This document shows, piece by piece, positions 53,242 to 62,034 of a stretch of DNA of 64,000 bases. A program made the translations under genes and the position numbers. The notes under the pieces were generated by a model that saw nothing but the letters and a program-made list of their open reading frames with translations, ran no database searches and was not told the origin of the DNA. The DNA is from Schlegelella_A sp038231215 (GTDB taxonomy: Bacteria > Pseudomonadota > Gammaproteobacteria > Burkholderiales > Burkholderiaceae_C), in contig JBBRLS010000007.1 in the NCBI GenBank assembly GCA_038231215.1, forward strand, positions 41,693-105,692, given 5' to 3'. How positions within the stretch are numbered: the stretch's first letter is position 1; each line of letters opens with the position of its first letter.

Positions 53242-54138
53242 ATGAGCTATCGATCGGTATTCCGGCCCGGCCTCTTCGAGGGGCAACGCATCATCGTTAC
53301 CGGCGGCGGCAGCGGCATCGGTCGCTGCATCGCGCACGAGCTGGCTTCGCTCGGTGCCTTCGTCGCGCTGATCGGCCGCAAGGTCGAGAAGCTCACGACG
53401 GTGGCCGGCGAGATCGAAGACGCCGGCGCGCAGCGCCCGACGACGCACATCTGCGACATCCGCGACGAGGCGCAGGTTCGCGCCGCCGTGCAAGGCGTGC
53501 TCGACGCCGGCGCGCCTATCGACGGCCTCGTCAATAACGCCGGCGGCCAGTTCATGTCGCCACTGCAGCACATCTCGGCGAACGGCTTCGATGCGGTCGT
53601 GCGCAACAACCTGACCGGCGGCTTCCTGATGGCGCGCGAGGTCTTCAACACCTCGATGCAGGCGCACGGCGGCGCCATCGTCAACATCGTTGCCGACATG
53701 TGGCGCTCGATGCCGGGCATGGCGCATTCCGGAGCGGCGCGCGCGGGCATGCTCAATCTCACCGAGACGGCGGCGGTCGAATGGGCGCCGGCGGGGGTGC
53801 GCGTCAACGCCGTTGCGCCGGGCTTCATCGCGTCGTCGGGGCTCAACAACTATCCGCCGGAGGCGCGCGCCAAGCTGCTCAGGGTACGCGAGCTCGTGCC
53901 GCTGAAACGCCTGGGCACGGAGTCCGAGACCTCGGCCGCGGTCGTCTTCCTGCTCTCCGAGGCCGCGGCCTTCATCTCCGGAACGTGTCTCCGGGTCGAC
54001 GGCGCGCATCCGAACGCGCGCGGCGACTGGCCGATGCCGGATCATCATCGCTCCAAGGCCTATCGCGGCTTCCCGCTCGAGTCGAAGGTCGACTTTCTCG
54101 AGCAGGCCGGACAGGGCACCGGCAGCGCGCAAGGATGA
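53242..54138 (+). CDS. SDR of the trans-2-enoyl-CoA reductase/AtuB-like group, without catalytic Tyr
   Basis: This 298-residue protein has the cofactor motif TGGGSGIG and NNAGGQFMSPLQHISANGF, typical of peroxisomal trans-2-enoyl-CoA reductase-like and citronellol-dehydrogenase-like proteins. At the YxxxK position it has MAHSGAARAGMLNL, so Tyr is His-Ser and Lys is Arg. This replacement is normal in that subgroup. A C-terminal extension (DHHRSKAYRGFPLESKVDFL) goes beyond the core. The following gene is AtuA-like and overlaps by four bases, so a role in acyclic terpenoid or branched-chain acyl breakdown is plausible. Confidence 0.85.
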   Translation: MSYRSVFRPGLFEGQRIIVTGGGSGIGRCIAHELASLGAFVALIGRKVEKLTTVAGEIEDAGAQRPTTHICDIRDEAQVRAAVQGVLDAGAPIDGLVNNAGGQFMSPLQHISANGFDAVVRNNLTGGFLMAREVFNTSMQAHGGAIVNIVADMWRSMPGMAHSGAARAGMLNLTETAAVEWAPAGVRVNAVAPGFIASSGLNNYPPEARAKLLRVRELVPLKRLGTESETSAAVVFLLSEAAAFISGTCLRVDGAHPNARGDWPMPDHHRSKAYRGFPLESKVDFLEQAGQGTGSAQG

Positions 54139-55931
54139 CGGCGCCCTCGGTCCGCATCGGCGGCGCCTCCGGCTTCTGGGGCGACAGCCAGACGGCCGTG
54201 CCGCAGTTGCTGCGCGCGGGCAAGGTGCAGTTCATCGTCTTCGACTACCTCGCCGAGATGACGATGTCGCTGCTCGCGGCGGCGCGCGCCAAACAGCCCG
54301 AGATGGGCTATGCCGGCGACTTCGTGACGCAGCTTCGACCGCATCTCGGCGAGGCGATGCGCCAGGGCGTGAAGCTCGTCAGCAATGCGGGTGGCGTCAA
54401 CCCCGCGGGCTGCGCTGCGGCGCTCGCGGCGCTTGCCGCCGAGCTGGGTCTGGCGCCGCGCATCGCCGTCGTCGAGGGTGACGATGTGTCGGCGCTGACC
54501 GAGAGCTTGCGCGCCGAGGGCGTGTGTGAAATGCAGACCGGCCAGCCGCTGCCCGCGAAGCTCGTCACCTCGAGCGCCTATCTCGGCGCCTTGCCGATCC
54601 GCGCCGCGCTCGATGCCGGTGCCGACATCGTCGTCACGGGACGTTGCGTCGACAGCGCGGTGACGCTCGGCGTGCTCATGCACGTCTTCGACTGGCGCGC
54701 CGACGAGCACGACAAGCTGGCCATGGGCAGCCTCGCCGGCCACATCATCGAATGCGGCTGCCAGGCGACCGGCGGCCTGCACACCGACTGGCGCGACGTG
54801 CCCGACTGGGCTGGCATCGGCTATCCGGTCATCGAGGTGCAGCCGGATGGTGGCTTCGTCGTCGGCAAGCCCGAAGGCACGGGCGGGCTGGTCTCGGTGC
54901 CGGTCGTCGCCGAGCAGATGCTCTACGAGGTGGGCGACCCGGCGCGCTACATCCTGCCCGACGTGATCTGCGACTTCAGCGACGTGACGCTCGAACAGGT
55001 GGGCGAGAACCGCGTCGCGGTCAGTGGCGCGAAGGGCCTGCCGCCGACCGACACGTACAAGGTCTGCGCGACCTATGCCGAAGGCTTTCGCGCGACCGCG
55101 TCGCTCACCATCGTCGGCTTCGAGGCGGTCGCCAAGTGCGAGCGCACGGCAGAGGCGATTCTCGAGCGCACGCGCCGGCTGTTCGCCGAGGCGGGCTACG
55201 CGGAGTACAGCGATGTGCTGGTCGAAGTGCTGGGCGCCGAGAGCGGCCACGGCCCGCACGCGAGCGGCGCACCCATTCAGGAGGCGGTGCTGCGCCTCGC
55301 CGTCGCGCACGCCGACCGGCGTGCGCTCGAGCTGTTTGCGCGCGAGGTCACTCCGGCGGGGACGTCGTGGTCGACGGGCACGACCGGCGTCGGCGGCCGG
55401 CCGAGCCCATCGCGCGTGCTCAAGCAGTTCTCGTTTCTGCTCGCGAAGACGCGCGTGCCGGTGCAGGTCGTCATCGACGCTGGAGAAGCGATGCCCATCA
55501 CGATCCCGGCCGGCAAGGCGCTGGCGTCGCGCGAGCTGCCGACCGTCGTCGACGCGCCGGTCTCGCCAACGGAAGAGGCGCTCGTCACCGTGCCCTTGAT
55601 CGCCCTGGCCTGGGCGCGCAGCGGCGACAAGGGCGATAGCTGCAACGTCGGCGTCATCGCGCGCTCGCCCGCCTTGGTCGAGGTCCTGCACCGCGCGCTC
55701 ACCGCCGAGCGCGTGCGCGACTACCTGGGCCACCTCGTCAAGGGCAAGGTGACGCGCTTCGACGTCCCGGGCATCGGCGCCTTCAACTTCCTGCTCGAAG
55801 CGGCGCTCGCCGGCGGCGGCATGGCGTCGCTGCGCAACGATCCATGGGGCAAGGGCATGGCGCAGATCCTGTTGACGATGCCGATGCACGTGCCGGCGTC
55901 GCTCGTGCCCGCTGGGCGCGGGCTGCAATGA
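54135..55931 (+). CDS. AtuA-like protein (DUF1446 / acyclic terpene utilisation family)
   Basis: This 598-residue protein begins RIGGASGFWGDSQTAVPQLL, then FDYLAEMTMSLLAAARAK and VSNAGGVNPAGCAAAL, the conserved N-terminal part of the AtuA family. The middle has VVTGRCVDSAVTLGVLMHVF and SLAGHIIECGCQATGG. A C-terminal AtuA-associated domain holds ALAWARSGDKGDSCNVGVIA. AtuA is needed for growth of pseudomonads on citronellol or geraniol, but its biochemical role is not established. Other atu genes (geranyl-CoA carboxylase, hydratase) are absent here, so the true substrate may differ. It overlaps the SDR by four bases and the next gene by four. Confidence 0.88.
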   Translation: MTAPSVRIGGASGFWGDSQTAVPQLLRAGKVQFIVFDYLAEMTMSLLAAARAKQPEMGYAGDFVTQLRPHLGEAMRQGVKLVSNAGGVNPAGCAAALAALAAELGLAPRIAVVEGDDVSALTESLRAEGVCEMQTGQPLPAKLVTSSAYLGALPIRAALDAGADIVVTGRCVDSAVTLGVLMHVFDWRADEHDKLAMGSLAGHIIECGCQATGGLHTDWRDVPDWAGIGYPVIEVQPDGGFVVGKPEGTGGLVSVPVVAEQMLYEVGDPARYILPDVICDFSDVTLEQVGENRVAVSGAKGLPPTDTYKVCATYAEGFRATASLTIVGFEAVAKCERTAEAILERTRRLFAEAGYAEYSDVLVEVLGAESGHGPHASGAPIQEAVLRLAVAHADRRALELFAREVTPAGTSWSTGTTGVGGRPSPSRVLKQFSFLLAKTRVPVQVVIDAGEAMPITIPAGKALASRELPTVVDAPVSPTEEALVTVPLIALAWARSGDKGDSCNVGVIARSPALVEVLHRALTAERVRDYLGHLVKGKVTRFDVPGIGAFNFLLEAALAGGGMASLRNDPWGKGMAQILLTMPMHVPASLVPAGRGLQ

Positions 55932-56377
55932 CGGGGCGCGCCTGGTTCGCCTCGGCGGGCTGGGCCTTCCTTTGCTGCGTCGCCGGCCAGGTGTTCATCA
56001 CCGCCGCCGCGATCGCCTTGTTCGTGCTCTTCTTCAGCGCCATGGTGACGACGATTTTTCCGCCCGCGCTTCTGTTGCTCGGCGTGGGCGACGGGACGGG
56101 CTGGCATATCGTGCTCGTCGTCGCGGGCGCCGGGCTGGTCGTGCTCGGCCTCACCGGCGGGTTGACGCGTTGGGCGTTTCGTCGTTGCCGCCGCGTCGTG
56201 TTCCCGCTCGAGTCGCGAGACCAGTTGCAGTGGAGCCGGGCCCGGCGCTCGTCGGTGCTTGTCGGCGTGCTCGCCAGCTTTGTTTTCGTGATGGTGGTGC
56301 CGGCGTTCATCTTCTCCAGCGTGCCCAGCCTGCCGACGGCGCCGGCGGAGCTGCCCGACACGTCGGGCACGGTGTAG
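55928..56377 (+). CDS. Small membrane protein, unknown function
   Basis: This 149-residue protein has three hydrophobic segments (about residues 8-45, 58-78 and 108-130), a basic cytoplasmic loop between the second and third (RWAFRRCRRVVFPLESR) and a short Pro/Ser tail. It starts at ATG 55928, overlapping the AtuA-like stop, so it is translated together with that gene. I recognise no family. It may be an accidental operon passenger or an accessory of the upstream pathway. Confidence 0.65.
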   Translation: MTGRAWFASAGWAFLCCVAGQVFITAAAIALFVLFFSAMVTTIFPPALLLLGVGDGTGWHIVLVVAGAGLVVLGLTGGLTRWAFRRCRRVVFPLESRDQLQWSRARRSSVLVGVLASFVFVMVVPAFIFSSVPSLPTAPAELPDTSGTV

Positions 56378-56386
56378 CGCGTCGCG

Positions 56387-56668
56387 TCAGGCGCTTGGCG
56401 GCAGCATTCCCAGGATTGTCTTCAGCGAGGGCTGTGGCGACGTGCGATCGATCGAACGACGCTCGAAGCGAGCCCGATCCGGGCGGCTCATTTCCGACGC
56501 GACGAAGCTGGCCGCCACCTCGGGTCCCATCACGCGCGTGCGCTCGAAGGCATAGACGTCCTGCGCGGTCTGCTGCGCATCGCTCGCCGCAAGCTCGGGG
56601 TCGAGCTCGATGAACCGCTTCGCGCAGCGCTCGCACCATTCGTCGACAGAGAGGGATTCGGTGTTCAA
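56387..56668 (-). CDS. Small cytoplasmic protein, unknown function
   Basis: This 93-residue protein starts at TTG 56668, preceded at a good distance by AAGGAG, which supports this non-ATG start. It is Asp/Glu/Arg-rich and mostly helical (SVDEWCERCAKRFIELDPEL, SDAQQTAQDVYAFERTRVMG), with two Cys spaced C-x2-C near the N-terminus. No known domain is recognised. It converges with the membrane-protein gene, with nine bases between stops. Confidence 0.65.
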   Translation of the reverse strand: MNTESLSVDEWCERCAKRFIELDPELAASDAQQTAQDVYAFERTRVMGPEVAASFVASEMSRPDRARFERRSIDRTSPQPSLKTILGMLPPSA

Positions 56669-56864
56669 AGGGGTCTCCTTGGCATGCGATGAAGACTAGG
56701 GCGGGACGGCCGGGGGGTCTGTCAGCGCGGCGCCGGGCACGGTGTCGGGCTGATCCCACAAGCTTTTCGCGCGGCATGTCGAATTCGGCTTCCCCCATTC
56801 GTCGTGACAGAGGCGCCTTTCGGCGACCTGCGCGATCCGAACAGAAGAGCCCCTATGCACGAGA

Positions 56865-57686
56865 TCAATGGTGCAGGCGCGAGCGGGCGACGTTCGTTCT
56901 TGCGGGCTTGACTGCCTCGACGAATGTCGCCCATGCCGGCGCGTGATCGCTCGCGCCTTGCTTGCTGCGCTGGTCCCGGTCGACGCCCGCATCGCGCAGG
57001 CGTTCGGCCATCGACGGGCTGGCCAGCAGGTGGTCGATGCGCAGGCCCGCATCGCGCGCCCAGCGGTTGCGCCGGTAGTCCCAGAAGGTGTAGATCCGCT
57101 CGTCTGGATGGCGGGCGCGGAGGGTGTCGGTCCAGCCTTGCGCGAGTAGCCGCGCGAACGCGCTGCGCGGCTCGGGCTGAAGCAAGGCGTTGTCGAGCCA
57201 TGTCGCCGGTGAATAGATGTCGGCGTCGGTCGGCACGACGTTGAAGTCGCCGGCCAGAACCACCGGGTGCCCCGAGCTCATCAGCACCGCGGCATGCGCA
57301 AGCAGCCGTTCAAACCAGGCCAGCTTGTAGGCGAACTTCGGCCCGGGCTGCGGGTTGCCGTTGGGCAGGTAGATCGAGCTGACGATCACGCCGGCGACCG
57401 CGGCCTCGAGATAGCGGCGCTGCGTATCGGCCGCGTCGCCGGGTAAGCTGTGCCGGATCTCGACCGGCTCGGCGCCGCGCGCCAGCAACGCGACGCCGTT
57501 CCACGGCCCCGATCCGGCGATCAGCGCGCCATAGCCCGCGGCCTCGAGCGCGGCGCGCGGAAAGGCTTCGTCGGCGGCCTTGGTCTCTTGCAGCGCGACG
57601 ATGTCGGGGCGCGCTGCGGCCAGCCAGTCGAGGAGCAGCGGAAGTCGTTTGACGACGTCGTTGATGTTCCAGGTGGCCAGCTTCAT
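56865..57686 (-). CDS. xthA: Exodeoxyribonuclease III (AP endonuclease)
   Basis: This 273-residue DNA-repair enzyme of the exonuclease III family cuts abasic sites and removes 3' blocks. Motifs: KLATWNINDV at the N-terminus, ALQETKAADEAFP (metal Glu), SIYLPNGNPQPGPKFAYKLA, LAGDFNVVPTDADIYSP (Asp, Asn), YTFWDYRRNRWARDAGLRID, and SDHAPAWATF (catalytic Asp-His). All active residues are present. The length is normal. It is a stand-alone gene, divergent from the M3 peptidase. Confidence 0.95.
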   Translation of the reverse strand: MKLATWNINDVVKRLPLLLDWLAAARPDIVALQETKAADEAFPRAALEAAGYGALIAGSGPWNGVALLARGAEPVEIRHSLPGDAADTQRRYLEAAVAGVIVSSIYLPNGNPQPGPKFAYKLAWFERLLAHAAVLMSSGHPVVLAGDFNVVPTDADIYSPATWLDNALLQPEPRSAFARLLAQGWTDTLRARHPDERIYTFWDYRRNRWARDAGLRIDHLLASPSMAERLRDAGVDRDQRSKQGASDHAPAWATFVEAVKPARTNVARSRLHH

Positions 57687-57840
57687 GCGATCGCGTATTC
57701 TGCCGGCGATGGCGCGGCCCAGAACCGCGCTTCAACCTTCCGAAACTGCGGCGCGTCGCATCGTCGTTGACCCGACGTGCGGCCGGCGACGACACTCGCG
57801 GCTCGTTCCAGCAGCGCCGTTGCAGGCGCCACCTGCCGCC

Positions 57841-59730
57841 ATGAGAATCCCCGTTGCCCTCACCGGCGCCCTGTGCGCTGCCGCCATGACCAGCATCGCC
57901 GTTGCCGCCAAGCCCACCACGCAGAACCGTGCCGAGATCCCGGCCGAGTTTCGCTGGGACTTTGCGGCGATCTACCCGGACTGGCCCGCCTGGGAAGCAG
58001 GCATGAAGGACATGGACGCGCGCATGGACGCGTTCGTCACGCTGAAAGGCACGCTCGCGCAAGGCCCGGCGCAGCTTGTCAAGGCGTATCAGGCCTACGA
58101 CGAGATCGGCAAGCTCCAGTACCGCGTCTACCGCTATCCGCAGTTGCAGCGCGACGTCGATACGCGCGACCAGGCGGTGGCCGGCCGCTTCCAGCGCGTC
58201 GGCGCCGCGTTCGCCAAGTTCGCGACAGCCACGGCATGGTTCCAGCCCGAGCTGCTGAACATCCCCGAAGCGACCGTCAAGGGCTGGATCGACCAGACTC
58301 CCGCGCTCGCACCCTATCGATTCCCCATCCTCGACAGCTTTCGCCAGAGGGCGCATGTCCTCGACGACAAGGGCGAGCGGCTGCTCTCTCTGGCGGGACG
58401 TTTCAACGGCACGCCGGCGGCGACCTACCAGGAGCTGAGCACGTCGGACATCAAGTTCCCGACCCTCAAGCTCTCCGACGGCAAGGACGTGGTGCTGAGC
58501 CCCGGCAACTATGGCGCGCTGCTCGAGACCAGCCCGAGCCAGGCCGATCGTGGCAAGGCGGCGGCGCTGCACGTCGGCACCTACGGCGCCACTGCCAACA
58601 CCTACGGCGCTATCTACAACGGCCTCTTGCAACGCGACTGGTTCGTCGCCCAGGCGCGCAACTTCGACACGACGCTCGACGCGGCACTCGACGGCAATGC
58701 GATCCCGCGCGCTGTCGTCGAGACGCTGATCGACGCCACGCGTGCCGGCGCGGCGCCTTTCCAGCGCTACGCCCGCCTGCGCCAGAAGCTGCTCGGCCTG
58801 CCCAGCTATCACCTCTACGACAGCTTCGTGCCCGTGTTCCGCAGCGAAAAGGCCTATCCCTACGAGAAGGCGCGCGAGCTGGTGATCGCCTCGGTGGCGC
58901 CCCTCGGCGCCGACTACGTCGCCAAGTACAAGCGCTTCGTCTCCGGCGGCCGTGTCGACGTCTACGAGAACGAGGGCAAGAAGAGCGGCGCCTACAACGC
59001 CGGCGTGTACGGAGTCGGACCGTACTTGCTGATGAACTACAACGACACGCTCGACGCCGCATTCACGCTGGCGCACGAAGGCGGCCACGCGATGCACACC
59101 GTGCTGTCGTACGAGAGCCAGCCCTTCGTCACCGCCGACTACACGATCTTTGTCGCCGAGGTCGCCTCGACGACCAACGAGCGCTTTCTTCTCGACCAAT
59201 TACTGCAGCAGACCACCGACCCGAAAGAGCGCTTCCTGCTCCTCCAGCACGCCGTCGATTCGATCGTCGGCACCTTCTACACGCAGGTGCTGTTCGCCGA
59301 CTTCGAGCTGCGCGCGCATCGGCTGGCGGAGAAGGGCGAACCGGTGACCACCGACGTGCTCAACGGCCTCTACGCCGGCCTGATCAAGGAGTACTGGGGC
59401 GACGCGCTGACCACCGACGACTTCTACAAGTACACCTGGGCGCGCATCTCGCACTTCTTCGACACGCCTTACTACGTGTTCCAGTACGCGACCTGCTTCG
59501 CGTCGTCGGCGCAACTCTACGGGGCGATGACGACCGGCAGCGCCGAGTCGCGCCAGGCCGCGACCGCGCGCTACCTGACTCTGCTGAAGAGCGGCGGCAA
59601 CGACCACCCGATGACGCAGCTCAAGAAGGCCGGCGTCGACCTGACGCAGCGCGCGACGATCCAGGCGGTGATCGACCAGATGGACAAGCTCGTGTCGCAG
59701 ATGGAGCAGGAGGCGGCGAAGATCCGCTAA
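57841..59730 (+). CDS. M3-family oligoendopeptidase F-like, exported
   Basis: This 629-residue zinc metallopeptidase has the gluzincin motif H-E-G-G-H in FTLAHEGGHAMHTVLSYESQ and the downstream Glu in FVAEVASTTNERF, as in PepF. A C-terminal region with YYVFQYATCFASSAQLYGAM completes the fold. Unlike cytoplasmic PepF it has a signal peptide (MRIPVALTGALCAAAMTSIA then VAA), so it should act in the periplasm on short peptides. ATG 57841 is the first good start; the frame is open further upstream but without coding character. Confidence 0.92.
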   Translation: MRIPVALTGALCAAAMTSIAVAAKPTTQNRAEIPAEFRWDFAAIYPDWPAWEAGMKDMDARMDAFVTLKGTLAQGPAQLVKAYQAYDEIGKLQYRVYRYPQLQRDVDTRDQAVAGRFQRVGAAFAKFATATAWFQPELLNIPEATVKGWIDQTPALAPYRFPILDSFRQRAHVLDDKGERLLSLAGRFNGTPAATYQELSTSDIKFPTLKLSDGKDVVLSPGNYGALLETSPSQADRGKAAALHVGTYGATANTYGAIYNGLLQRDWFVAQARNFDTTLDAALDGNAIPRAVVETLIDATRAGAAPFQRYARLRQKLLGLPSYHLYDSFVPVFRSEKAYPYEKARELVIASVAPLGADYVAKYKRFVSGGRVDVYENEGKKSGAYNAGVYGVGPYLLMNYNDTLDAAFTLAHEGGHAMHTVLSYESQPFVTADYTIFVAEVASTTNERFLLDQLLQQTTDPKERFLLLQHAVDSIVGTFYTQVLFADFELRAHRLAEKGEPVTTDVLNGLYAGLIKEYWGDALTTDDFYKYTWARISHFFDTPYYVFQYATCFASSAQLYGAMTTGSAESRQAATARYLTLLKSGGNDHPMTQLKKAGVDLTQRATIQAVIDQMDKLVSQMEQEAAKIR

Positions 59731-59832
59731 GAACCGTATCCCCGCTTCCTACTGCTCGGAGGTGCTCCGTGCGCGTCGATCACCTGTTCGCTTTCGTCGA
59801 ACATGGACGACTGCATCCCGTTCTGAAGGCCG

Positions 59833-60291
59833 CTACTTCGCTACGCTGTCCAACATCTGCGTGAGCAACGGCGTGGCCATCGCGCTCGCGCGGTTGACCT
59901 CGGGGTGCGGCATCAGTATTGACATGTAGCGCGGGTCGAGGAGCGAGATTTCGGTCACGCCGCCCTTCTGGTACACGCCCAGGTTGCCGCAAGGCAGCAT
60001 GGCACTGGTCTGCAGCCCCAGCGGCCACATGATCGCGCCGACGGCGGGGATGCAGACCTTCACCATCGTGACTTCGCCTTGTGGCGGCTTCACGCGGTTC
60101 ATCCCCATGTAGACCCACTTGTTCGCTTCGGCATAAGCCTTGACGGCGTCGACGACCTGCTCCGGCGTCTTGCTCGTCTGCCGCAGGATGAACAGCGCGT
60201 TGGGGTCGGTCCCCCCCGCCGCCGGGACTGGCGCCTGCGTCGCGCAACCTGCCAGCACGCCGGCAGCAAGCAATGCAATCGGGGTTCTCAT
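59833..60291 (-). CDS. Putative DUF302-like lipoprotein
   Basis: This 152-residue protein has a lipobox LAAGVLAGC (Cys16). The mature part, with LFILRQTSKTPEQVVDAVKA, KWVYMGMNRVKPPQGEVTMV then KVCIPAVGAIMWPLG, MLPCGNLGVYQ, EISLLDPRYMSIL and a C-terminal helix TPLLTQMLDSVAK, has the spacing of DUF302 domains, a small alpha/beta fold of unknown role. Two Cys in the mature domain could form a disulphide. The start at 60291 gives a standard signal peptide. Confidence 0.72.
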   Translation of the reverse strand: MRTPIALLAAGVLAGCATQAPVPAAGGTDPNALFILRQTSKTPEQVVDAVKAYAEANKWVYMGMNRVKPPQGEVTMVKVCIPAVGAIMWPLGLQTSAMLPCGNLGVYQKGGVTEISLLDPRYMSILMPHPEVNRASAMATPLLTQMLDSVAK

Positions 60292-60397
60292 TGGAATTCC
60301 TGCAATGAAGTGGAGAACGGATTGTGGGAAAGCGGACCTGAGAATGCAAATGGATAGGCGGAATACTTCGGAACTGCCGAATGGGACTACTTCGACA

Positions 60398-60649
60398 TCA
60401 GATGCTGCGGCGCACGTCGCGCAGCATGAAGAGGTAGAGGCTCTCGACTTTCGCGCGTGCCCACGCGGTGCGGCGCAGGAAGGCGAGGCTCGACTTGATG
60501 CTCGGATCGTTCTGGAAGCAGCGCAGCGTGATTCGCTCTGCAAGCCCCGGCCAGCCGTAGTGGGCGACGAGCGCCGTGAGGATCGCCTCCAGAGTGAGGC
60601 CGTGCAGCGGGTTGCGGGGTTGATCGAGCGGTGGAGGCGGTGCGGGCAT
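60398..60649 (-). CDS. VF530-family small DNA-binding protein (DUF2132)
   Basis: This 83-residue protein has the complete family core: NPLHGLTLEAILTALVAHYG, ITLRCFQNDPSIKSSLAFLR and RTAWARAKVESLYLFM. VF530-type proteins are small helical proteins suggested by structure to bind DNA; the cellular role is not known. The Met at 60649 is the nearest sensible start. The open frame extends upstream, but those residues are Arg/Pro-rich and not family-like. Confidence 0.88.
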   Translation of the reverse strand: MPAPPPPLDQPRNPLHGLTLEAILTALVAHYGWPGLAERITLRCFQNDPSIKSSLAFLRRTAWARAKVESLYLFMLRDVRRSI

Positions 60650-60893
60650 GCCGCGATCTTCGCTCAGCGCGATGCGCGCGTTCGCCCGGTGGAATGCGTT
60701 CAATCGGGCACCCGACGGGCGACGGCCAGGCGGGAGGCCTGGAACACGGCGCGCAGCCTCCTCCCGCCACACTGACGTGAAAAACTCACGGAATGTGCCG
60801 ACGCCCTGATTCCTTGCGCCCGGTCCGGGCATGGCAAGTGCCGCCCGACGAGCGCACGATTACAGCTCGAGCCCTGTTCCGAAAATCGCATCG

Positions 60894-61349
60894 ATGGATC
60901 CACCCAAGAAGCCTTCCACTTCGCCCCCGTCCACCTGGCAAGACGAGGGTCTGGAGTTCGAGATCACCGACTTCGGAGAGGCCAAGCGAATCCTCGACGA
61001 CGAATCGATCGCGCAGTTTCACGTGGAGACGGTCGTCTCGCCGGCACAGTGGAAACGACTGCGCCGCGTCGCGCTGCCGACCGACCGCGCCCTCAGCGGC
61101 CAGGCGATCGACTGGTTGCTGAGCCTCGCGCCGGACGTGCGCCCGCAAAAGCTCACCGCGCAATTTCCACGGATCGCCAATGCACTGGCAGGGGTCTGGC
61201 ACGACCGGGGCGAATGCGAGGCCGTGCTCGGCAAGCTCCTCGACGACGGACGCACGGGACGGGGCGGGTTTCCTTACGAGGTGCAGAACGAGTTGCTCGC
61301 GCTGCGCGACTGGGTGACGGGGTTGCACGGCTGGAACGAGCCTTTCTAG
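60894..61349 (+). CDS. Hypothetical protein
   Basis: This 151-residue cytoplasmic protein starts at ATG 60894, with no strong ribosome-binding site. The N-terminal 15 residues are Pro/Ser/Lys-rich. A compact alpha/beta or helical domain follows (EFEITDFGEAKRILDDESIA, QFHVETVVSPAQWKRLRRVA, IDWLLSLAPDVRPQKLTAQF). The C-terminal part is helical and acidic with LGKLLDDGRTGRGGFPYEVQ and a Trp-rich end (WVTGLHGWNEPF). I do not recognise a family. It precedes the toxin-antitoxin pair but shows no overlap with it. Confidence 0.7.
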   Translation: MDPPKKPSTSPPSTWQDEGLEFEITDFGEAKRILDDESIAQFHVETVVSPAQWKRLRRVALPTDRALSGQAIDWLLSLAPDVRPQKLTAQFPRIANALAGVWHDRGECEAVLGKLLDDGRTGRGGFPYEVQNELLALRDWVTGLHGWNEPF

Positions 61350-61394
61350 CGCCGCGCGCCAGCAACTGGTATATCCAAACGGGTATACTTTTGC

Positions 61395-61718
61395 ATGAAG
61401 CCGATTCGCTTCCTTGGTGATTCGCTCAAGCGCCTGCGCGAGTTCCCGGATGATGCGAGGCACGATGCCGGCTACCAGCTCGACAAAGTTCAGCGCGGCG
61501 GGCAGCCCGACGATTTCAAGCCGATGCCTGCTGTGGGCAAGGGCGTAGAGGAGATCCGGATCTGGGATGACTCAGGCACGTATCGCGTGATCTACACGGC
61601 CCGCTTGGCAACTGTCGTCGTGGTGCTGCATGCGTTCCAGAAGAAGACGCAGGCAACGCCTAAGCGAGAGATCGAATTGGCCAGGGAACGATGGGCGCAA
61701 CTGCAGAAGGAACGATGA
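61395..61718 (+). CDS. HigB/Gp49-type toxin (RelE superfamily)
   Basis: This 107-residue protein has the Gp49/HigB-like pattern: PIRFLGDSLKRLREFPDDAR, QPDDFKPMPAVGKGVEEIRI, YRVIYTARLATVVVVLHAFQ then KKTQATPKREIELARER. The Arg/Tyr/Phe-Lys-Lys-Thr positions are typical of ribosome-dependent mRNA interferases. The toxin gene comes first, and its stop overlaps the start of the XRE antitoxin by four bases, the usual order for HigBA-type modules. Upstream, TATACT at 61383-61388 lies seven bases before the start. Confidence 0.88.
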   Translation: MKPIRFLGDSLKRLREFPDDARHDAGYQLDKVQRGGQPDDFKPMPAVGKGVEEIRIWDDSGTYRVIYTARLATVVVVLHAFQKKTQATPKREIELARERWAQLQKER

Positions 61719-62017
61719 TGAGCAAGGCAACCGCGAGCAAGAAGCCCAAGACCTACGCGAGCGTGTGGGAGGCGCTGGCCGATACGCCCGAGCAGGCGGC
61801 CAACCTGCGCACGCGGGCCGAGCTGATGCAACAGATCGCCGCGATCGTCAAGGAATTCGGCTGGACGCAGACGGAAGCAGCCGACCAATGTGGCGTGACT
61901 CAACCGCGCATGAACGATCTGCTGCGCGGGCGGGTGTCGCGCTTCTCGCTCGACGCATTGGTGAACATCGCCACCGCCATCGGGCGCAGGGTGCATTTGG
62001 AGCTGGAAGTGGCGTAG
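61715..62017 (+). CDS. XRE-family antitoxin (HigA-like)
   Basis: This 100-residue protein has a helix-turn-helix (ELMQQIAAIVKEFGWTQTEA, ADQCGVTQPRMNDLLRGRVS), then FSLDALVNIATAIGRRVHLE, characteristic of the small XRE antitoxins paired with Gp49-like toxins. It neutralises the upstream toxin and probably represses the shared promoter. The ATG at 61715 overlaps the toxin stop (ATGA); a second ATG follows directly. Confidence 0.9.
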   Translation: MMSKATASKKPKTYASVWEALADTPEQAANLRTRAELMQQIAAIVKEFGWTQTEAADQCGVTQPRMNDLLRGRVSRFSLDALVNIATAIGRRVHLELEVA

Positions 62018-62034
62018 CCGCGCGGAGTGCTCAC

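Noticed and set aside
53690..53770. Loss of Tyr in the SDR at 53242 as a sign of an inactive gene
   Set aside because: HSGAARAG is the normal pattern of the trans-2-enoyl-CoA reductase-like subgroup, not a mutation.
59769..59864. Short frame starting GTG 59769 with a good GGAGGT site (VRVDHLFAFVEHGR)
   Set aside because: Only 31 codons, overlaps the end of the DUF302-like gene, and no full domain follows. It could be a remnant of a longer gene, but I cannot support it.
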